Shown here one piece after another: positions 17,105 through 26,184 of a stretch of DNA of 64,000 nucleotides. A model generated the notes under the pieces. The model was not told the DNA's origin. It saw only the letters and a list, made by a program, of their open reading frames with translations, and ran no database searches. Source of the stretch: Gammaproteobacteria bacterium. Lineage in GTDB: Bacteria; Pseudomonadota; Gammaproteobacteria; Steroidobacterales; JABDKV01. A program made the position numbers and the translations under genes. The stretch is taken from contig JAOTXU010000002.1 of NCBI GenBank assembly GCA_029862165.1, positions 62,001 through 126,000 of the forward strand, written 5' to 3'. Positions within the stretch are counted from its first letter, which is position 1. Each line of letters begins with the position of its first letter.

Positions 17105-19216
17105 CTATGCGCTGGAGACCGCCCTACCTGCTGAACTCTCTGCCTGCTGACCCACTGCCGCAATCAGACGCATTGTCTTGCTGTCCGGAACTTCGTTGTA
17201 GGCCAGTACATGCAGGCTGGGAATACTGTGACGCGCCAGTCGCGCCAACCATGGTCTGAGATTTGGTGTAACCAGCAAGACTGCCGGTTCACCGGCAATT
17301 TCTTGCCGCTCTGCAGTTTCCGCCAACGCTTTTTGCACTCTTTCTGCCAATCCTGGCTCCAGACCTGGACCTTCACCGGTCCCCTTCATGGATTCATGCA
17401 AGATGCGTTCCAGCCCGGCGTCCAAAGTGAAGACCGGCAGTTCGATGTCGGCCTCGACGATGTTTTGCACAATGCTCCGACCCAGACCGATGCGGACAGC
17501 GGCGACGAGTGCGGCCGGGTCTTGTGTGCCCACAGCGTTTTCTGCGAGCGTCTCGGTAATTTTTCGCATGTTGCGTACCGGCACACGTTCGGCGAGCAAC
17601 TCCTGCAAGACTCGAACCACTACGCCCAGTGGCAGCGCTTTCGGTACCAGATCCTCTACCAGCTTCGGCGCGTTCTTGGCCAGACGATCGAGTAACTGCT
17701 GCGTCTCTTCGTAACCGAGTAGTTCATGCGCGTGTGTCTGCAGTATCTGACTGAGATGTGTCGCAACGACTGTGCTGGGGTCCACCACCGAATAACCAAC
17801 AGTCTGAGCATGCTCACGTGCCGCCGATTCAATCCATAAGGCATCCAGTCCAAATGCCGGTTCCTTGGTCGCCGCCCCTTGCACCTCGCCGTAAACCCGC
17901 CCTGGATTGATCGCGAGCTCTTTTTCCGGGTGCACTTCATGTTGTGCCACCGGAACACCCATCAGATTAATTCGGTAGGCATTTGGCGGCAGGTTTAGGT
18001 TGTCGCGTATGTGTACCGGTTGTACGAGAAAACCGAGCTCCTGCGACAATTTCTTGCGTACTGCTTTAATACGCACCATCAGTTCGCCGCCCTGTTTGCG
18101 GTCGACCAACGGGATGAGCTTGTAACCGACTTCCAAGCCAATCGGGTCGACCGGCCGAACGTCTTCCCAGCTAAGTTCCGGCAGGGGAGTGTCTTCTTTC
18201 GGTGCCGGCGCCGCTTCTGCGACGACCGATTTCTTTTCCCGTTGCGTAATCAGCCAGGCTGCACCGGCACAGGTACCGGAAAGTGTCAGAAACGCTACGT
18301 TTGGCATACCGGGGACCAAACCCAACATGGCGAGTACGCCCGCGGATACCGCCAGCGTCTTTGGTTGCCCAAATACCTGTTTCATCACCTGGTCGCCCAT
18401 GTCTTGTGCACCGGACATGCGTGTCACGATGATGGCGACCGACGATGACATCAGTAGCGACGGAATTTGTGCAACCAGACCGTCGCCTATAGTCAGCAAA
18501 GTGTAGTTTCTGACGGCGTCCGCGAATGCAAGATCGTGCTGTAGCAGTCCGATAACTATGCCGCCAATAATATTGATGAAGAGTATGAGGATGCCGGCGG
18601 TGGCGTCGCCACGGACGAATTTGCTCGCGCCATCCATGGAGCCATAAAAGTCAGCCTCTTGTCGTACTTCCTCACGTCGGGTACGTGCTTCATCCTGATT
18701 AATCAATCCGGCGTTCAGATCAGCGTCTATAGCCATTTGCTTGCCGGGCATCGCATCGAGGGTAAAGCGGGCACTCACCTCGGAAATCCGGCCGGCACCC
18801 TTGGTTACGACCACAAAATTGATAATGACCAGGATGCTGAATACGACGAGCCCGACGGTGTAGTTGCCGCCGACGACAAATTCACCGAAGGCCTGAATGA
18901 CTTTGCCGGCTGCGTCGGTACCGGTATGACCGTGCAACAGTACGACCCGCGTCGACGCGACGTTCAGGGCCAGCCGCAGCAGAGTCACCAACAACAGGAC
19001 GGTGGGGAATACGCCAAATTCCAGCGGCCGCGCGACATAGATGACGGCGAGAATAATGACCAGCGACAGCGAGATGTTGAAACTAAACAGCAGATCAAGC
19101 GCCAAAGGCGGCAATGGCAACACCATCATGGCAAGCATGGTAATCAGGAGTATGGGTACTCCCAGCCCGTGACGGACAAAAGTCTGTGCGTGACCGAGGA
19201 CTGCGGCCGACGTCAT
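17105..19216 (-). CDS. flhA: Flagellar export gate protein FlhA
   Basis: FlhA forms the nonameric export gate of the flagellar type III secretion system and couples proton flow to export. The 703-aa length is standard. About eight hydrophobic segments fill the first 330 residues. The FHIPEP-family signature includes RFTLDAMPGKQMAIDADLNA, with the acidic residues of the linker intact. The C-terminal half is the soluble substrate/chaperone docking domain. It overlaps flhB by 4 nt. Confidence 0.98.
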   Translation of the reverse strand: MTSAAVLGHAQTFVRHGLGVPILLITMLAMMVLPLPPLALDLLFSFNISLSLVIILAVIYVARPLEFGVFPTVLLLVTLLRLALNVASTRVVLLHGHTGTDAAGKVIQAFGEFVVGGNYTVGLVVFSILVIINFVVVTKGAGRISEVSARFTLDAMPGKQMAIDADLNAGLINQDEARTRREEVRQEADFYGSMDGASKFVRGDATAGILILFINIIGGIVIGLLQHDLAFADAVRNYTLLTIGDGLVAQIPSLLMSSSVAIIVTRMSGAQDMGDQVMKQVFGQPKTLAVSAGVLAMLGLVPGMPNVAFLTLSGTCAGAAWLITQREKKSVVAEAAPAPKEDTPLPELSWEDVRPVDPIGLEVGYKLIPLVDRKQGGELMVRIKAVRKKLSQELGFLVQPVHIRDNLNLPPNAYRINLMGVPVAQHEVHPEKELAINPGRVYGEVQGAATKEPAFGLDALWIESAAREHAQTVGYSVVDPSTVVATHLSQILQTHAHELLGYEETQQLLDRLAKNAPKLVEDLVPKALPLGVVVRVLQELLAERVPVRNMRKITETLAENAVGTQDPAALVAAVRIGLGRSIVQNIVEADIELPVFTLDAGLERILHESMKGTGEGPGLEPGLAERVQKALAETAERQEIAGEPAVLLVTPNLRPWLARLARHSIPSLHVLAYNEVPDSKTMRLIAAVGQQAESSAGRAVSSA

Positions 19217-20334
19217 TCGGTTTCACCACTGGGCAGCTCGATGTCGGGTGCTTCTGGTAATGATTCCCCATGCGCGCTTGCATCGCGTAAGCGGTACACG
19301 TAAGCCATAACCTGTGCGACCGAAGCATAAAGACGCGTCGGTATTTCCTGGCCGATCTCGCTGTCGGCATACAACATCCGAGCGAGCGACGGAGCTTCCA
19401 GCAATGGTACGTTGTGAGCCGCACCAATCTTGCGTATTTGATGCGCGATGAGTTCAGCACCTTTGGCGATGACACGTGGTGCCCGCATGGATTCGTCGTA
19501 TTTCAGTGCGACGGCAAAATGGATCGGATTGGTCACGATGACATCCGCTTTTGGCACATCTTCCATCATGCGTCGACGCGCTAGTTCCTGTTGCGCGCTA
19601 CGGATGCGTGCCTTGACTTCTGGCTGGCCCTCAGTTTCCTTGTGCTCGTCGCGCACTTCTTGTTGTGTCATACGAAGTTTCTTTGCGTTGTCCCAGAGTT
19701 GAAATGGAACATCGACTGCTGCAATGAGAACCAGCACGCTGCTCATGACCAATAGAGCGGTCGCGCACAACCAGGCCGTGTGCGTGAGTGCCGGTCGTAC
19801 AGACTGGGTGCTGAGGGTTAAGAATTCGCCTGCGAGTTGTTGCAGCATCAGCACGGCGGCGGTGCCAACAACCAGAAATTTTGCCAGTGTCTTAAGCAAC
19901 TCAACCAGGCTGCGTAACGCGAACAAGCGCTTGAGGCCAGCAACCGGATTCAGCTTCTCCGGTTTAAAGGCCATTGCCTTGGTGCTAAATGACCAGCCGC
20001 CCAAGAGCGTTGGCGCCGCCATTGCTACGACGGCGCAAACTGTTAGAAATGGCGCGACCAAAAGCAGCCCAGACCAGATCATGGTGGCCAGTTGTGTACT
20101 GAGCACGGAGGAATCGAACATCATTGAACGGGGTAGACTCAATCCCTCACGCAGAATGTTGGTGATGCCGGTGCTCATGCCCGAACCCAACAAGAACAGC
20201 GATGCAGAAGCCGCGATGAGAACTGCGGCGGCATTTAACTCTTTGGAACGCGGTATCTGCCCCTTCTCGCGCGCATCCTTGATGCGTTTCGGCGTTGCGC
20301 GTTCGGTACGTTCTTGAAATTGTTCGTCTGCCAT
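19213..20334 (-). CDS. flhB: Flagellar export switch protein FlhB
   Basis: FlhB switches export from rod/hook to filament substrates after autocleavage. The 373-aa product has four membrane helices in residues 30-215 and a cytoplasmic C-terminal domain. The autocleavage site reads TNPIHFAVALKYD: Asn-Pro and His are present, but the usual Thr of NPTH is Ile. A Glu/Pro-rich tail (ESLPEAPDIELPSGETE) follows. It starts just after fliR and overlaps flhA. Confidence 0.98.
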   Translation of the reverse strand: MADEQFQERTERATPKRIKDAREKGQIPRSKELNAAAVLIAASASLFLLGSGMSTGITNILREGLSLPRSMMFDSSVLSTQLATMIWSGLLLVAPFLTVCAVVAMAAPTLLGGWSFSTKAMAFKPEKLNPVAGLKRLFALRSLVELLKTLAKFLVVGTAAVLMLQQLAGEFLTLSTQSVRPALTHTAWLCATALLVMSSVLVLIAAVDVPFQLWDNAKKLRMTQQEVRDEHKETEGQPEVKARIRSAQQELARRRMMEDVPKADVIVTNPIHFAVALKYDESMRAPRVIAKGAELIAHQIRKIGAAHNVPLLEAPSLARMLYADSEIGQEIPTRLYASVAQVMAYVYRLRDASAHGESLPEAPDIELPSGETE

Positions 20335-20337
20335 TGT

Positions 20338-21111
20338 TCAGCCTGCGAGCAACTCACCCAGAAAACGGAATGCGTCGGCGGTCATCGATAACGTGGCAGT
20401 TTGCAAACCCGGCAGGCTCCACATGATGATGACGAAGCCAATAGTCAGTGTGATGGGAAAGCCGACGGCAAAAAGATTCAGTGTCGGGGCGGCACGACTC
20501 ATCACGCCAAATGAGAAGTTGACCACCAACAGTGCGCCAACCGCGGGCAGCGCGACTAGCATTGCGCCGGCGAACAGCTTGCCGCCCCATAGCGTGGTGG
20601 CCCAGATACCTTCTTGCGAAATCCCGGTAGCACCTACGGGCATCATCACAAAACTGTCTGCCAGTAACTGGATAAACGCCAGATGACCGTCTATCGCCAG
20701 GAACACGAGTGTCGTCATGACCAGGAAGAACTGACTGAGCACGGGTACCGAGACACCACGTTGGGAATCGATCATGAATGCGAAACCCAAGCCCATGCTC
20801 ATTGCCGCGGTCTGACCCGCCACTACCATGGCGTCGAAGACCATTTGCAGAACGGCACCGATGATCAACCCAATCAGCACCTGCTGAAAAATAGTCAGCA
20901 GACCGGTTGAACTGAACGGCTGTGCCAAGGGCGCCTGTGGCAGCAGCGGTGCGATTATGATTGTCAGTCCCAGCGCCAGCAGCAAGCGGATACGCATTGG
21001 AACCAGTCGCGCGCTGAATATCGGCGCGACAGTAAGCGCTGCTGCAATTCGCACGAATGGCAGAAAGTAGCCGCTGATCCAGGCAATTAGCTGTGTGTCG
21101 GTAAACAGCAT
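20338..21111 (-). CDS. fliR: Flagellar export protein FliR
   Basis: FliR is part of the FliP5-Q4-R1 core of the export gate. The 257-aa product, starting MLFTDTQLIAWISGYFLPFVR, has six hydrophobic segments and the family's conserved region with GLGFAFMIDSQRG. An upstream in-frame TTG at 21147 would overlap fliQ; I prefer the ATG at 21111 because FliR proteins begin at this sequence. Confidence 0.95.
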   Translation of the reverse strand: MLFTDTQLIAWISGYFLPFVRIAAALTVAPIFSARLVPMRIRLLLALGLTIIIAPLLPQAPLAQPFSSTGLLTIFQQVLIGLIIGAVLQMVFDAMVVAGQTAAMSMGLGFAFMIDSQRGVSVPVLSQFFLVMTTLVFLAIDGHLAFIQLLADSFVMMPVGATGISQEGIWATTLWGGKLFAGAMLVALPAVGALLVVNFSFGVMSRAAPTLNLFAVGFPITLTIGFVIIMWSLPGLQTATLSMTADAFRFLGELLAG

Positions 21112-21136
21112 GCTGCACGTGTCGCCATCCTTGGGT

Positions 21137-21409
21137 CTAGGTTCCAATCAGATACGGAATATTGCTGATCAGTTGCTGCGTAAAATTCATGATCAGACGC
21201 AACATCCAGGGTCCGGCGACAGCCATTGCAACCGCCAGCGTAATCAGTTTGGGAATAAAACTCAGCGTCATCTCATTAATTTGAGTCGCCGCCTGAAACA
21301 TACCGATCAGTAGCCCGACCGCCAGCGCCGACAATAATAACGGCGCTGCAAGCATCGCAGTCAGCTCCAACGCCTTCTGTCCCACGGCCAGTACTGTTTC
21401 AGGGGTCAT
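21137..21409 (-). CDS. fliQ: Flagellar export protein FliQ
   Basis: FliQ is a 90-aa two-helix membrane protein of the export gate. It begins MTPETVLAVGQKALELTAML, has hydrophobic hairpin helices at about residues 15-42 and 53-77, and the family motif GLLIGMFQAATQINEMTLSF in between. It lies between fliP (9-nt gap) and fliR. Confidence 0.97.
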   Translation of the reverse strand: MTPETVLAVGQKALELTAMLAAPLLLSALAVGLLIGMFQAATQINEMTLSFIPKLITLAVAMAVAGPWMLRLIMNFTQQLISNIPYLIGT

Positions 21410-21418
21410 GGTATCTGC

Positions 21419-22153
21419 TCACACAAAAAAACTTGCTGCCATGGTTTCCATCAGCAGGGCCCAGCCATCGACCAGGACGAAGAGCATGATCTTGAATGGC
21501 AGGGAGATCAGCATCGGAGACAACATCATCATGCCCATAGACATCAGGACGCTGGCCACAACAAGATCGATTATCAAAAAAGGAATAAACACCAGAAAAC
21601 CGATCTGAAAGGCGGTCTTCAGTTCGCTGGTAACAAACGCCGGTACCAGTAATGACAAGGGAACATCTTCTGGGGTTTCAAAAACTGCATCGCCGGCGAT
21701 GCGGGAAAATAATGCGAGGTCGGTGTCACGTGTCTGCTGCATCATGAATTCCCGAAATGGCCCGGTGCTTATCTGCAGTGCCTCGACTGCTTCGGTTTGG
21801 CCGTCCATGTAGGGCTCCACGCCATCGGTCCACGCTGTACTCAGTACCGGCGACATGATGAACAGGGTCAGGAACAACGCGAGACCGAGCAACACCTGGT
21901 TGGGTGGAGACTGTGGCGTGCCGAGCGCTTGCCGCAGTATCGCGAGGACGATGATTACCCGTGTAAAGGAAGTCATTGTCAAAAGGACCGCAGGCAGCAA
22001 TGTGAACAGAGTCATGATCGCCAGAACCTGTATGGTCAGCGTATAACTCTGCGATCCTTCCGCTGAGGTCTCCACTGTCAAGGCAGGGATACCTGGTTCG
22101 GCCAACGCGCCGAGTGGCGCCAGCATTATCACCAGACCTATCAACCGGTTCAT
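21419..22153 (-). CDS. fliP: Flagellar export protein FliP
   Basis: FliP forms the pentameric core of the export channel. The 244-aa precursor has a cleavable signal peptide (residues 1-18, ending ALA), then VLAIMTLFTLLPAVLLTMTS FTRV and the conserved RQALGTPQSPPNQVLLGLAL (about residues 75-95), followed by LIDLVVASVLMSMGMMMLSP. It overlaps fliO by 4 nt. Confidence 0.98.
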   Translation of the reverse strand: MNRLIGLVIMLAPLGALAEPGIPALTVETSAEGSQSYTLTIQVLAIMTLFTLLPAVLLTMTSFTRVIIVLAILRQALGTPQSPPNQVLLGLALFLTLFIMSPVLSTAWTDGVEPYMDGQTEAVEALQISTGPFREFMMQQTRDTDLALFSRIAGDAVFETPEDVPLSLLVPAFVTSELKTAFQIGFLVFIPFLIIDLVVASVLMSMGMMMLSPMLISLPFKIMLFVLVDGWALLMETMAASFFV

Positions 22154-22605
22154 GCTGCGTGCTCGGCAAGTTCAAATTTTAATTCCGTGCCCGGGCTCGC
22201 AGCCGGGTCAGCGAGTTCAAGCCCCAGATCCGCACCCGGGCCCAGTGTTCCCAGGTTGCTGAGCTGTCCCGGTGTGATGCCGATCAGCAAGCGCTGATCG
22301 CCTGCTCGAACCAACAATATTTTTTCTTTTGGCCCAACGGGCAACACGTCGACGACTTCCAGCATGGCGCTGCCACCACGTTGTACGCGCTGCATGCGTT
22401 TCATAACCCAGCCGACCAATACGATCAGGCCGAGCACGACGGCGAGACTGAAAAATACCGAGATGAGACTTCCTGTGCCCAATGTTGAGCCCTCAGGCAG
22501 AACCGACTCCGCGGCAGTCGCAGAGGGGGTGGAGAGTAGAGTTGCGACCATCAACACCATACGGAGACGGTCCTGCCTTTGGGTGCCTTCCATGGCAAAA
22601 AACAT
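22150..22605 (-). CDS. fliO: Flagellar protein FliO
   Basis: FliO assists assembly of the FliP pentamer. The 151-aa product has an N-terminal signal-like stretch, one membrane helix (about residues 47-66, LISVFFSLAVVLGLIVLVGWVM), and a small cytoplasmic domain with VVDVLPVGPKEKILLVRAGDQ. The first ATG follows the fliN stop immediately; a second in-frame ATG 12 nt later is equally plausible. Position between fliN and fliP supports the call. Confidence 0.92.
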   Translation of the reverse strand: MFFAMEGTQRQDRLRMVLMVATLLSTPSATAAESVLPEGSTLGTGSLISVFFSLAVVLGLIVLVGWVMKRMQRVQRGGSAMLEVVDVLPVGPKEKILLVRAGDQRLLIGITPGQLSNLGTLGPGADLGLELADPAASPGTELKFELAEHAA

Positions 22606-23031
22606 TTAATTCAATTTCTCGAGACGCTGTTTGGGACTCATCACTTCAGTCAGGCGGATGCCAAAGCCATCGTCGATTACGACCAGTTCGCCGTGGGCCA
22701 GTAAGGTTCCGTTGACCAGCAAGTCAAGTGGTTCACCTACACGGCGATCAAATTCCACTACCGAGCCCTGATTGAGTTGTAACAGATCACGAACCGTCAA
22801 GGTCGTGCGCCCCAGCTCCAGTGTCAGCGTAACCGGTACATCGAGTATCAGTTCCAAACCCACATCTTTGCCCAGGGTCTTTGCCGCCCCGCCCGGCAGA
22901 TTTTCAAGTTGGGCCCGCGGCAAATTAGCGCCTTGATCGGAGCTCACAACGGCGGCTGTACTATCGTCGGTAGCTACGGCGGTTCCGTCATCGGCAACAG
23001 CGACGTCGTCCGTTGTCGTTGTATCACTCAT
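22606..23031 (-). CDS. fliN: Flagellar motor switch protein FliN
   Basis: FliN forms the lower part of the C-ring. The 141-aa product has a Thr/Asp/Ala-rich N-terminal 45 residues and a conserved SpoA-type domain from about residue 50: LELILDVPVTLTLELGRTTL, LLQLNQGSVVEFDRRVGEPL, VNGTLLAHGELVVIDDGFGI. It shares a base with the fliM stop (TAATG). Confidence 0.98.
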   Translation of the reverse strand: MSDTTTTDDVAVADDGTAVATDDSTAAVVSSDQGANLPRAQLENLPGGAAKTLGKDVGLELILDVPVTLTLELGRTTLTVRDLLQLNQGSVVEFDRRVGEPLDLLVNGTLLAHGELVVIDDGFGIRLTEVMSPKQRLEKLN

Positions 23032-24056
23032 TAATGGCTCTCCCGGTTTTGATTCGCGGATCGTTGACCGTCAGTCGGGGCAACGATCTCGACGGCATTA
23101 CGATTTCTCGAAGTTCCGATGCGTGCGGCAAAGACTGGTGTGCCCGCGGCTTCAAGGAAGACCTCTTCAGGCAGATTCACCGGTATTACATCACCGGGTT
23201 GCAGACTGAGTACGTCTCCCAGGCGCAATACGGTATGCGTAAGTGTCGATTGCAGGCCAATCCGTGTTTCTTCGAGGCGGTTGCGCACAGCAAGATTCCA
23301 CTGTGTCTCATCCAGATCACAGTCTTTCCGCGGCGCAGAGTCGAGCAACTCTTCAACCGGTTCCAGCAATACGCGCGGAATAATCATCTGCAGACACATT
23401 TCCTCGCCTGCCAATTCGACGATAAAGTCCGACACGATCACCTGCTCTTTGGCGTTGGCGATCGCTGCGAATTGCGGGTTCTGTTCCTGGCCGATTAGCT
23501 CTGGTTCCAGGGCGAGCACTGGTTCCCAGCCATCGCTGAGCGCCTCAAAGACTCTTTCGAGCAACAGGGAGACCATGCGGTTTTCCACCTGAGTAAACTC
23601 TCGTGCTGGCGGATCTTTGGGAATCTTGCCCTTGCCACCAAAGAAACAGTCGACCGTCATGAGCACGAGCCGTGTCTCCGGCACGATCAGCATTGTGCCG
23701 GGCAACGGTGATACTCGAACCAGATTGAGAAACGACGGCATCGTCAAGGTTGGCATATGCTCGCCAAACTTACGCGCCACATTGCTCGCGGCCTCTACTT
23801 CGACCGGTCTACGTAGTAATTCGCTTAATGAGTCGCGCAGATACCGCGCGATGCGAGTATTAATTATTTGTAGTGTAGGCATCGCACCGCGTGACAGACG
23901 ATCGCACTCTGAAAAATCGTAAAGCGCAATCTCGCCACCCTGAATTTGGTCGCCGCCGGTTTCTACGGAGCCGTCATCAATACCCTGGATCAATGCGTCG
24001 GTCTCTTCCTGCGAGAGAATTTCTTCTCGCCCGGGATTTTCGATTTCTGTGCTCAT
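23031..24056 (-). CDS. fliM: Flagellar motor switch protein FliM
   Basis: FliM is the CheY-P-binding C-ring component. The 341-aa product has the N-terminal EILSQEETDALIQG segment (about residues 10-23) that binds CheY-P in related proteins, a middle domain with SLPGTML-like and CFFGG motifs, and a C-terminal SpoA domain (LRLGDVLSLQPGDVIPVNLP). CheY-binding residues are retained although no che genes lie in the window. It overlaps fliL by 4 nt. Confidence 0.98.
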   Translation of the reverse strand: MSTEIENPGREEILSQEETDALIQGIDDGSVETGGDQIQGGEIALYDFSECDRLSRGAMPTLQIINTRIARYLRDSLSELLRRPVEVEAASNVARKFGEHMPTLTMPSFLNLVRVSPLPGTMLIVPETRLVLMTVDCFFGGKGKIPKDPPAREFTQVENRMVSLLLERVFEALSDGWEPVLALEPELIGQEQNPQFAAIANAKEQVIVSDFIVELAGEEMCLQMIIPRVLLEPVEELLDSAPRKDCDLDETQWNLAVRNRLEETRIGLQSTLTHTVLRLGDVLSLQPGDVIPVNLPEEVFLEAAGTPVFAARIGTSRNRNAVEIVAPTDGQRSANQNRESH

Positions 24057-24592
24057 TGGGCAACGAAACTCGTGAAGTAGACAGCTTCGACTTCCTTGTC
24101 GTCTGTATAGGGTTTGAGGACCGTGTTGATTGTTTCGCAGGCTTCTGCGAGCAAGGCCTGTTTGCCATCAGTACTGAAAACAGCGTCGTCGGTCTGACTG
24201 GCGAGTAACAACAACAAGGCGTTGCGTAACGCTGGCGTATGTTCTTTGACCTGGTCAATCACCATCTGGTCGCGTGCCATGACCTCCATTTCAACCTGGA
24301 GAAAACCCGTGTCACCGCTACCAGCGAAATTGACGACCATCGCCGGTTTTAACGGCCAGTAAATCGGAAGTGCATCCGGGGGTCCTTCATTCCCGGCACC
24401 TTCACCGTTTTCTCCGGCTTCCTCGCTCTGCAGCACCACTGGTGGTGCGAGCCCAAGCTTGGCCGATATCAGTGGTGCAATGGTTTGCCCCGCCAATACG
24501 ATGATGAATATGCCGATGCCCATCATCAGCGTTTTCATCATGCCGCCCGATTTTTTGGGCTCTTCTTGCGCCGCTTCTGCTTCTTCAGCCAT
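24053..24592 (-). CDS. fliL: Flagellar basal-body-associated protein FliL
   Basis: FliL is an inner-membrane protein that surrounds the stators and supports torque. The 179-aa product starts MAEEAEAAQEEPKKSGG; a membrane helix follows at about residues 18-40, and then a periplasmic domain with YWPLKPAMVVNFAG and FLQVEMEVMARDQ. I chose the ATG at 24592 because AGGAC precedes it at the right distance; an upstream in-frame ATG adds 23 unlikely residues. It is the first gene of a sigma54-driven unit running to the DUF2802 gene. Confidence 0.95.
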   Translation of the reverse strand: MAEEAEAAQEEPKKSGGMMKTLMMGIGIFIIVLAGQTIAPLISAKLGLAPPVVLQSEEAGENGEGAGNEGPPDALPIYWPLKPAMVVNFAGSGDTGFLQVEMEVMARDQMVIDQVKEHTPALRNALLLLLASQTDDAVFSTDGKQALLAEACETINTVLKPYTDDKEVEAVYFTSFVAQ

Positions 24593-24627
24593 GTCAGTCC
24601 TAAATCCAGTTACGTTTAGGAAACTAG

Positions 24628-24643
24628 AGCAACAAACGTGCCA
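24628..24643 (-). promoter_or_regulatory. Sigma54 promoter of the fliL unit
   Basis: On the minus strand this reads TGGCACGTTTGTTGCT, a full match to the sigma54 consensus TGGCACG-N4-TTGCW with GG and GC 10 nt apart. It lies 36 nt before the fliL ATG. A FleQ/FleR-type activator would be needed. Confidence 0.9.
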
Positions 24644-24769
24644 AAAACTGAAAACCTCCAATAATCAACCGTTTAGTTTACAGCCGCGCCGCAAGTGTCA
24701 GAACATTGACCGCGTGGGGCTTTGCTTGCCGTCGGAAAACCGTCGACCGCCAGTCTTTTAGAGCTCGCG

Positions 24770-24822
24770 GGCGATTTGCGTGTATTGAGACACGCATATC
24801 AACTCGTCGCGAAGCGACGCGC
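24770..24822 (+). repeat. 53-nt repeat, copy A (inverted pair with 26291-26343)
   Basis: It begins GGCGATTTGCGTGTAT and ends GAAGCGACGCGC. It contains two small palindromes (GTGT-loop-ACAC; CGTCGC-GAA-GCGACG). Reverse-complemented copy B matches 51 of 53 bases by hand alignment. The flank past the right end is related but diverged in the two copies. Confidence 0.85.
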
Positions 24823-24887
24823 TGGCAAGACCGATGGCCGAACTCATTTGGTTACGGGGAGGAGGTGGCCATTTACCCAAAAGCGAA

Positions 24888-24920
24888 CCCTCCCCCAAAA
24901 TGGGGGAGGGGTTTTGTTTT
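24888..24920. terminator. Hairpin with T-rich tail between fliK and fliL
   Basis: A 9-bp stem, CCCTCCCCC / GGGGGAGGG, with an AAAAT loop is followed on the plus strand by GTTTTGTTTT. On the minus strand, where fliK is transcribed toward fliL, the tail is only partly T-rich. It may end fliK transcription and is also part of a repeat-derived region. Confidence 0.55.
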
Positions 24921-24965
24921 CCCGCGGCTCGAGGGGATCACGGGAGGGGCTCCAGGAGAGGAGGC

Positions 24966-26153
24966 CTAGACATAGGTGTCGATCAGGCCCTCACGAATCT
25001 GGGCGTGACCACCGGCAATGATGTCGGTGTCTTCAATTGCTGCAGTCGTTGTTTCTGATTGCTTCGCGCCGTGCATTGAGTCACCGGTATCGCCGGCCTG
25101 GTGTCTATCGCCAGGTGAATGTTGCGAGACGCTTGAGTCGGAGAGTTCGATGCCCTGTTGGGCAAACATCTCGCGCAAGCGCGGCATGGCGAATTCCACA
25201 GCTTCCCGGGTTGTACCATGCTGTACGGTAAAGGCCACCTTGGCTTCGTCATTGGCAACCGAGATACGGATGTCGATCGGCCCGAGTTCCGGGGGATTCA
25301 ATCGAATTTGAGCCCGACCGATTCCGTTTTCGGTCATCCACATCACGCGCTGGCCGAGTGACTCACCCCATCGCGAATCGGCGACGGGATGATGGATCGT
25401 CAAAGCGTGCTCCGTCGTGACCGTCAGCGGTTGTGATATCGCGGGTGCGGCAGTCGTGACCAAACCTGCGATATCTGGCGCAATGCTCGCGACCGGCTGC
25501 TGTTGTGGGTGGCCGGCGAGTTGCGTAATTTCGACAGGTGGTTTTTGCACAACTGGAGCAACCGGCTCATTGACCAACCGAGTCGCAATAAAAGGTGCGG
25601 CTTGCACCTGTGGTTTTGCCTGTGCTGCTGTGGCGACCGGTCTTGAGGCTCTGCCCAGCGGTTTGTCAGGATCGGCTTGAATGACCGGTTTGATCTGTAC
25701 CGGTTGCGGCAAGCCAGGCAGCGGCAATACCTCCGCCTGTTCAGTCGTGTCAGTGATGGCCTGGGAGACTTCCGCTAATTCCGTTGCCTGTTCGACGTCA
25801 ATGACTTCCGGGAGTATGTGCTCGACGGGTGCCGATGTCTCGGCCTCTACCAGGGCTGCCGACAACGGCAAGACATTGCCGGAAAGCGGCAATGCTTGGA
25901 CGGCAATGCCCTGGGCCACGGGTGGGAAAACCGTCGTGGGCTCGGGCACGACCGGGTCGACGGCAGGCGCTTTAGCACTAAGCTGGCTCATCAACTGAGC
26001 GAACAGCACGGAGGGCTCGCCAGGCGGGATTTCTGCTGTTTCAGCAGTAATTCGCAGGCTATTCAGACTGACCGTTGTCGCACCTGACAGTGGTGTCAGT
26101 GACAAAAAAGGCAATGCGGTCGGTTCCACCTGGGTGTCCTCTCGTTGGGCCAT
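24966..26153 (-). CDS. fliK: Flagellar hook-length control protein FliK
   Basis: FliK measures hook length and triggers FlhB switching. The 395-aa product has a disordered Pro/Val/Ala/Gln-rich N-terminal two thirds. Its C-terminal Flg_hook domain is conserved: LGQRVMWMTENGIGRAQIRL, NPPELGPIDIRISV, EAKVAFTVQHGTTREAVEFA, MPRLREMFAQQGIEL. The region after that is Ser/His/Gln-rich. It has its own consensus sigma54 promoter, unlike the usual position at the end of the fliE-J operon, and is flanked by inverted 53-nt repeats. Confidence 0.95.
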   Translation of the reverse strand: MAQREDTQVEPTALPFLSLTPLSGATTVSLNSLRITAETAEIPPGEPSVLFAQLMSQLSAKAPAVDPVVPEPTTVFPPVAQGIAVQALPLSGNVLPLSAALVEAETSAPVEHILPEVIDVEQATELAEVSQAITDTTEQAEVLPLPGLPQPVQIKPVIQADPDKPLGRASRPVATAAQAKPQVQAAPFIATRLVNEPVAPVVQKPPVEITQLAGHPQQQPVASIAPDIAGLVTTAAPAISQPLTVTTEHALTIHHPVADSRWGESLGQRVMWMTENGIGRAQIRLNPPELGPIDIRISVANDEAKVAFTVQHGTTREAVEFAMPRLREMFAQQGIELSDSSVSQHSPGDRHQAGDTGDSMHGAKQSETTTAAIEDTDIIAGGHAQIREGLIDTYV

Positions 26154-26184
26154 GACAGGCCGGTCATTTACTCACCGGATATGT

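Larger units (their letters stand above)
24593..24965. other. 373-nt non-coding stretch between fliL and fliK
   Basis: It holds the sigma54 promoter of fliL (24628-24643), one copy of the inverted 53-nt repeat (24770-24822) with diverged flanks, and a strong hairpin (24888-24910). Short open frames here decode the repeat (including RHAYQLVAKRRA) and are not considered genes. Confidence 0.8.

Noticed and set aside
20354-21118. 254-aa minus-strand frame overlapping fliR
   Set aside because: A different frame of fliR, rich in Arg/His/Gly and without membrane helices; fliR itself is certain.
24722-25021. Open frame decoding DLRVLRHAYQLVAKRRA upstream of fliL, similar to one at 26164-26562
   Set aside because: Both frames only translate the 53-nt repeat and its flanks; there is no ribosome-binding site, they overlap fliK or fliJ, and the shared peptide reflects the DNA repeat.
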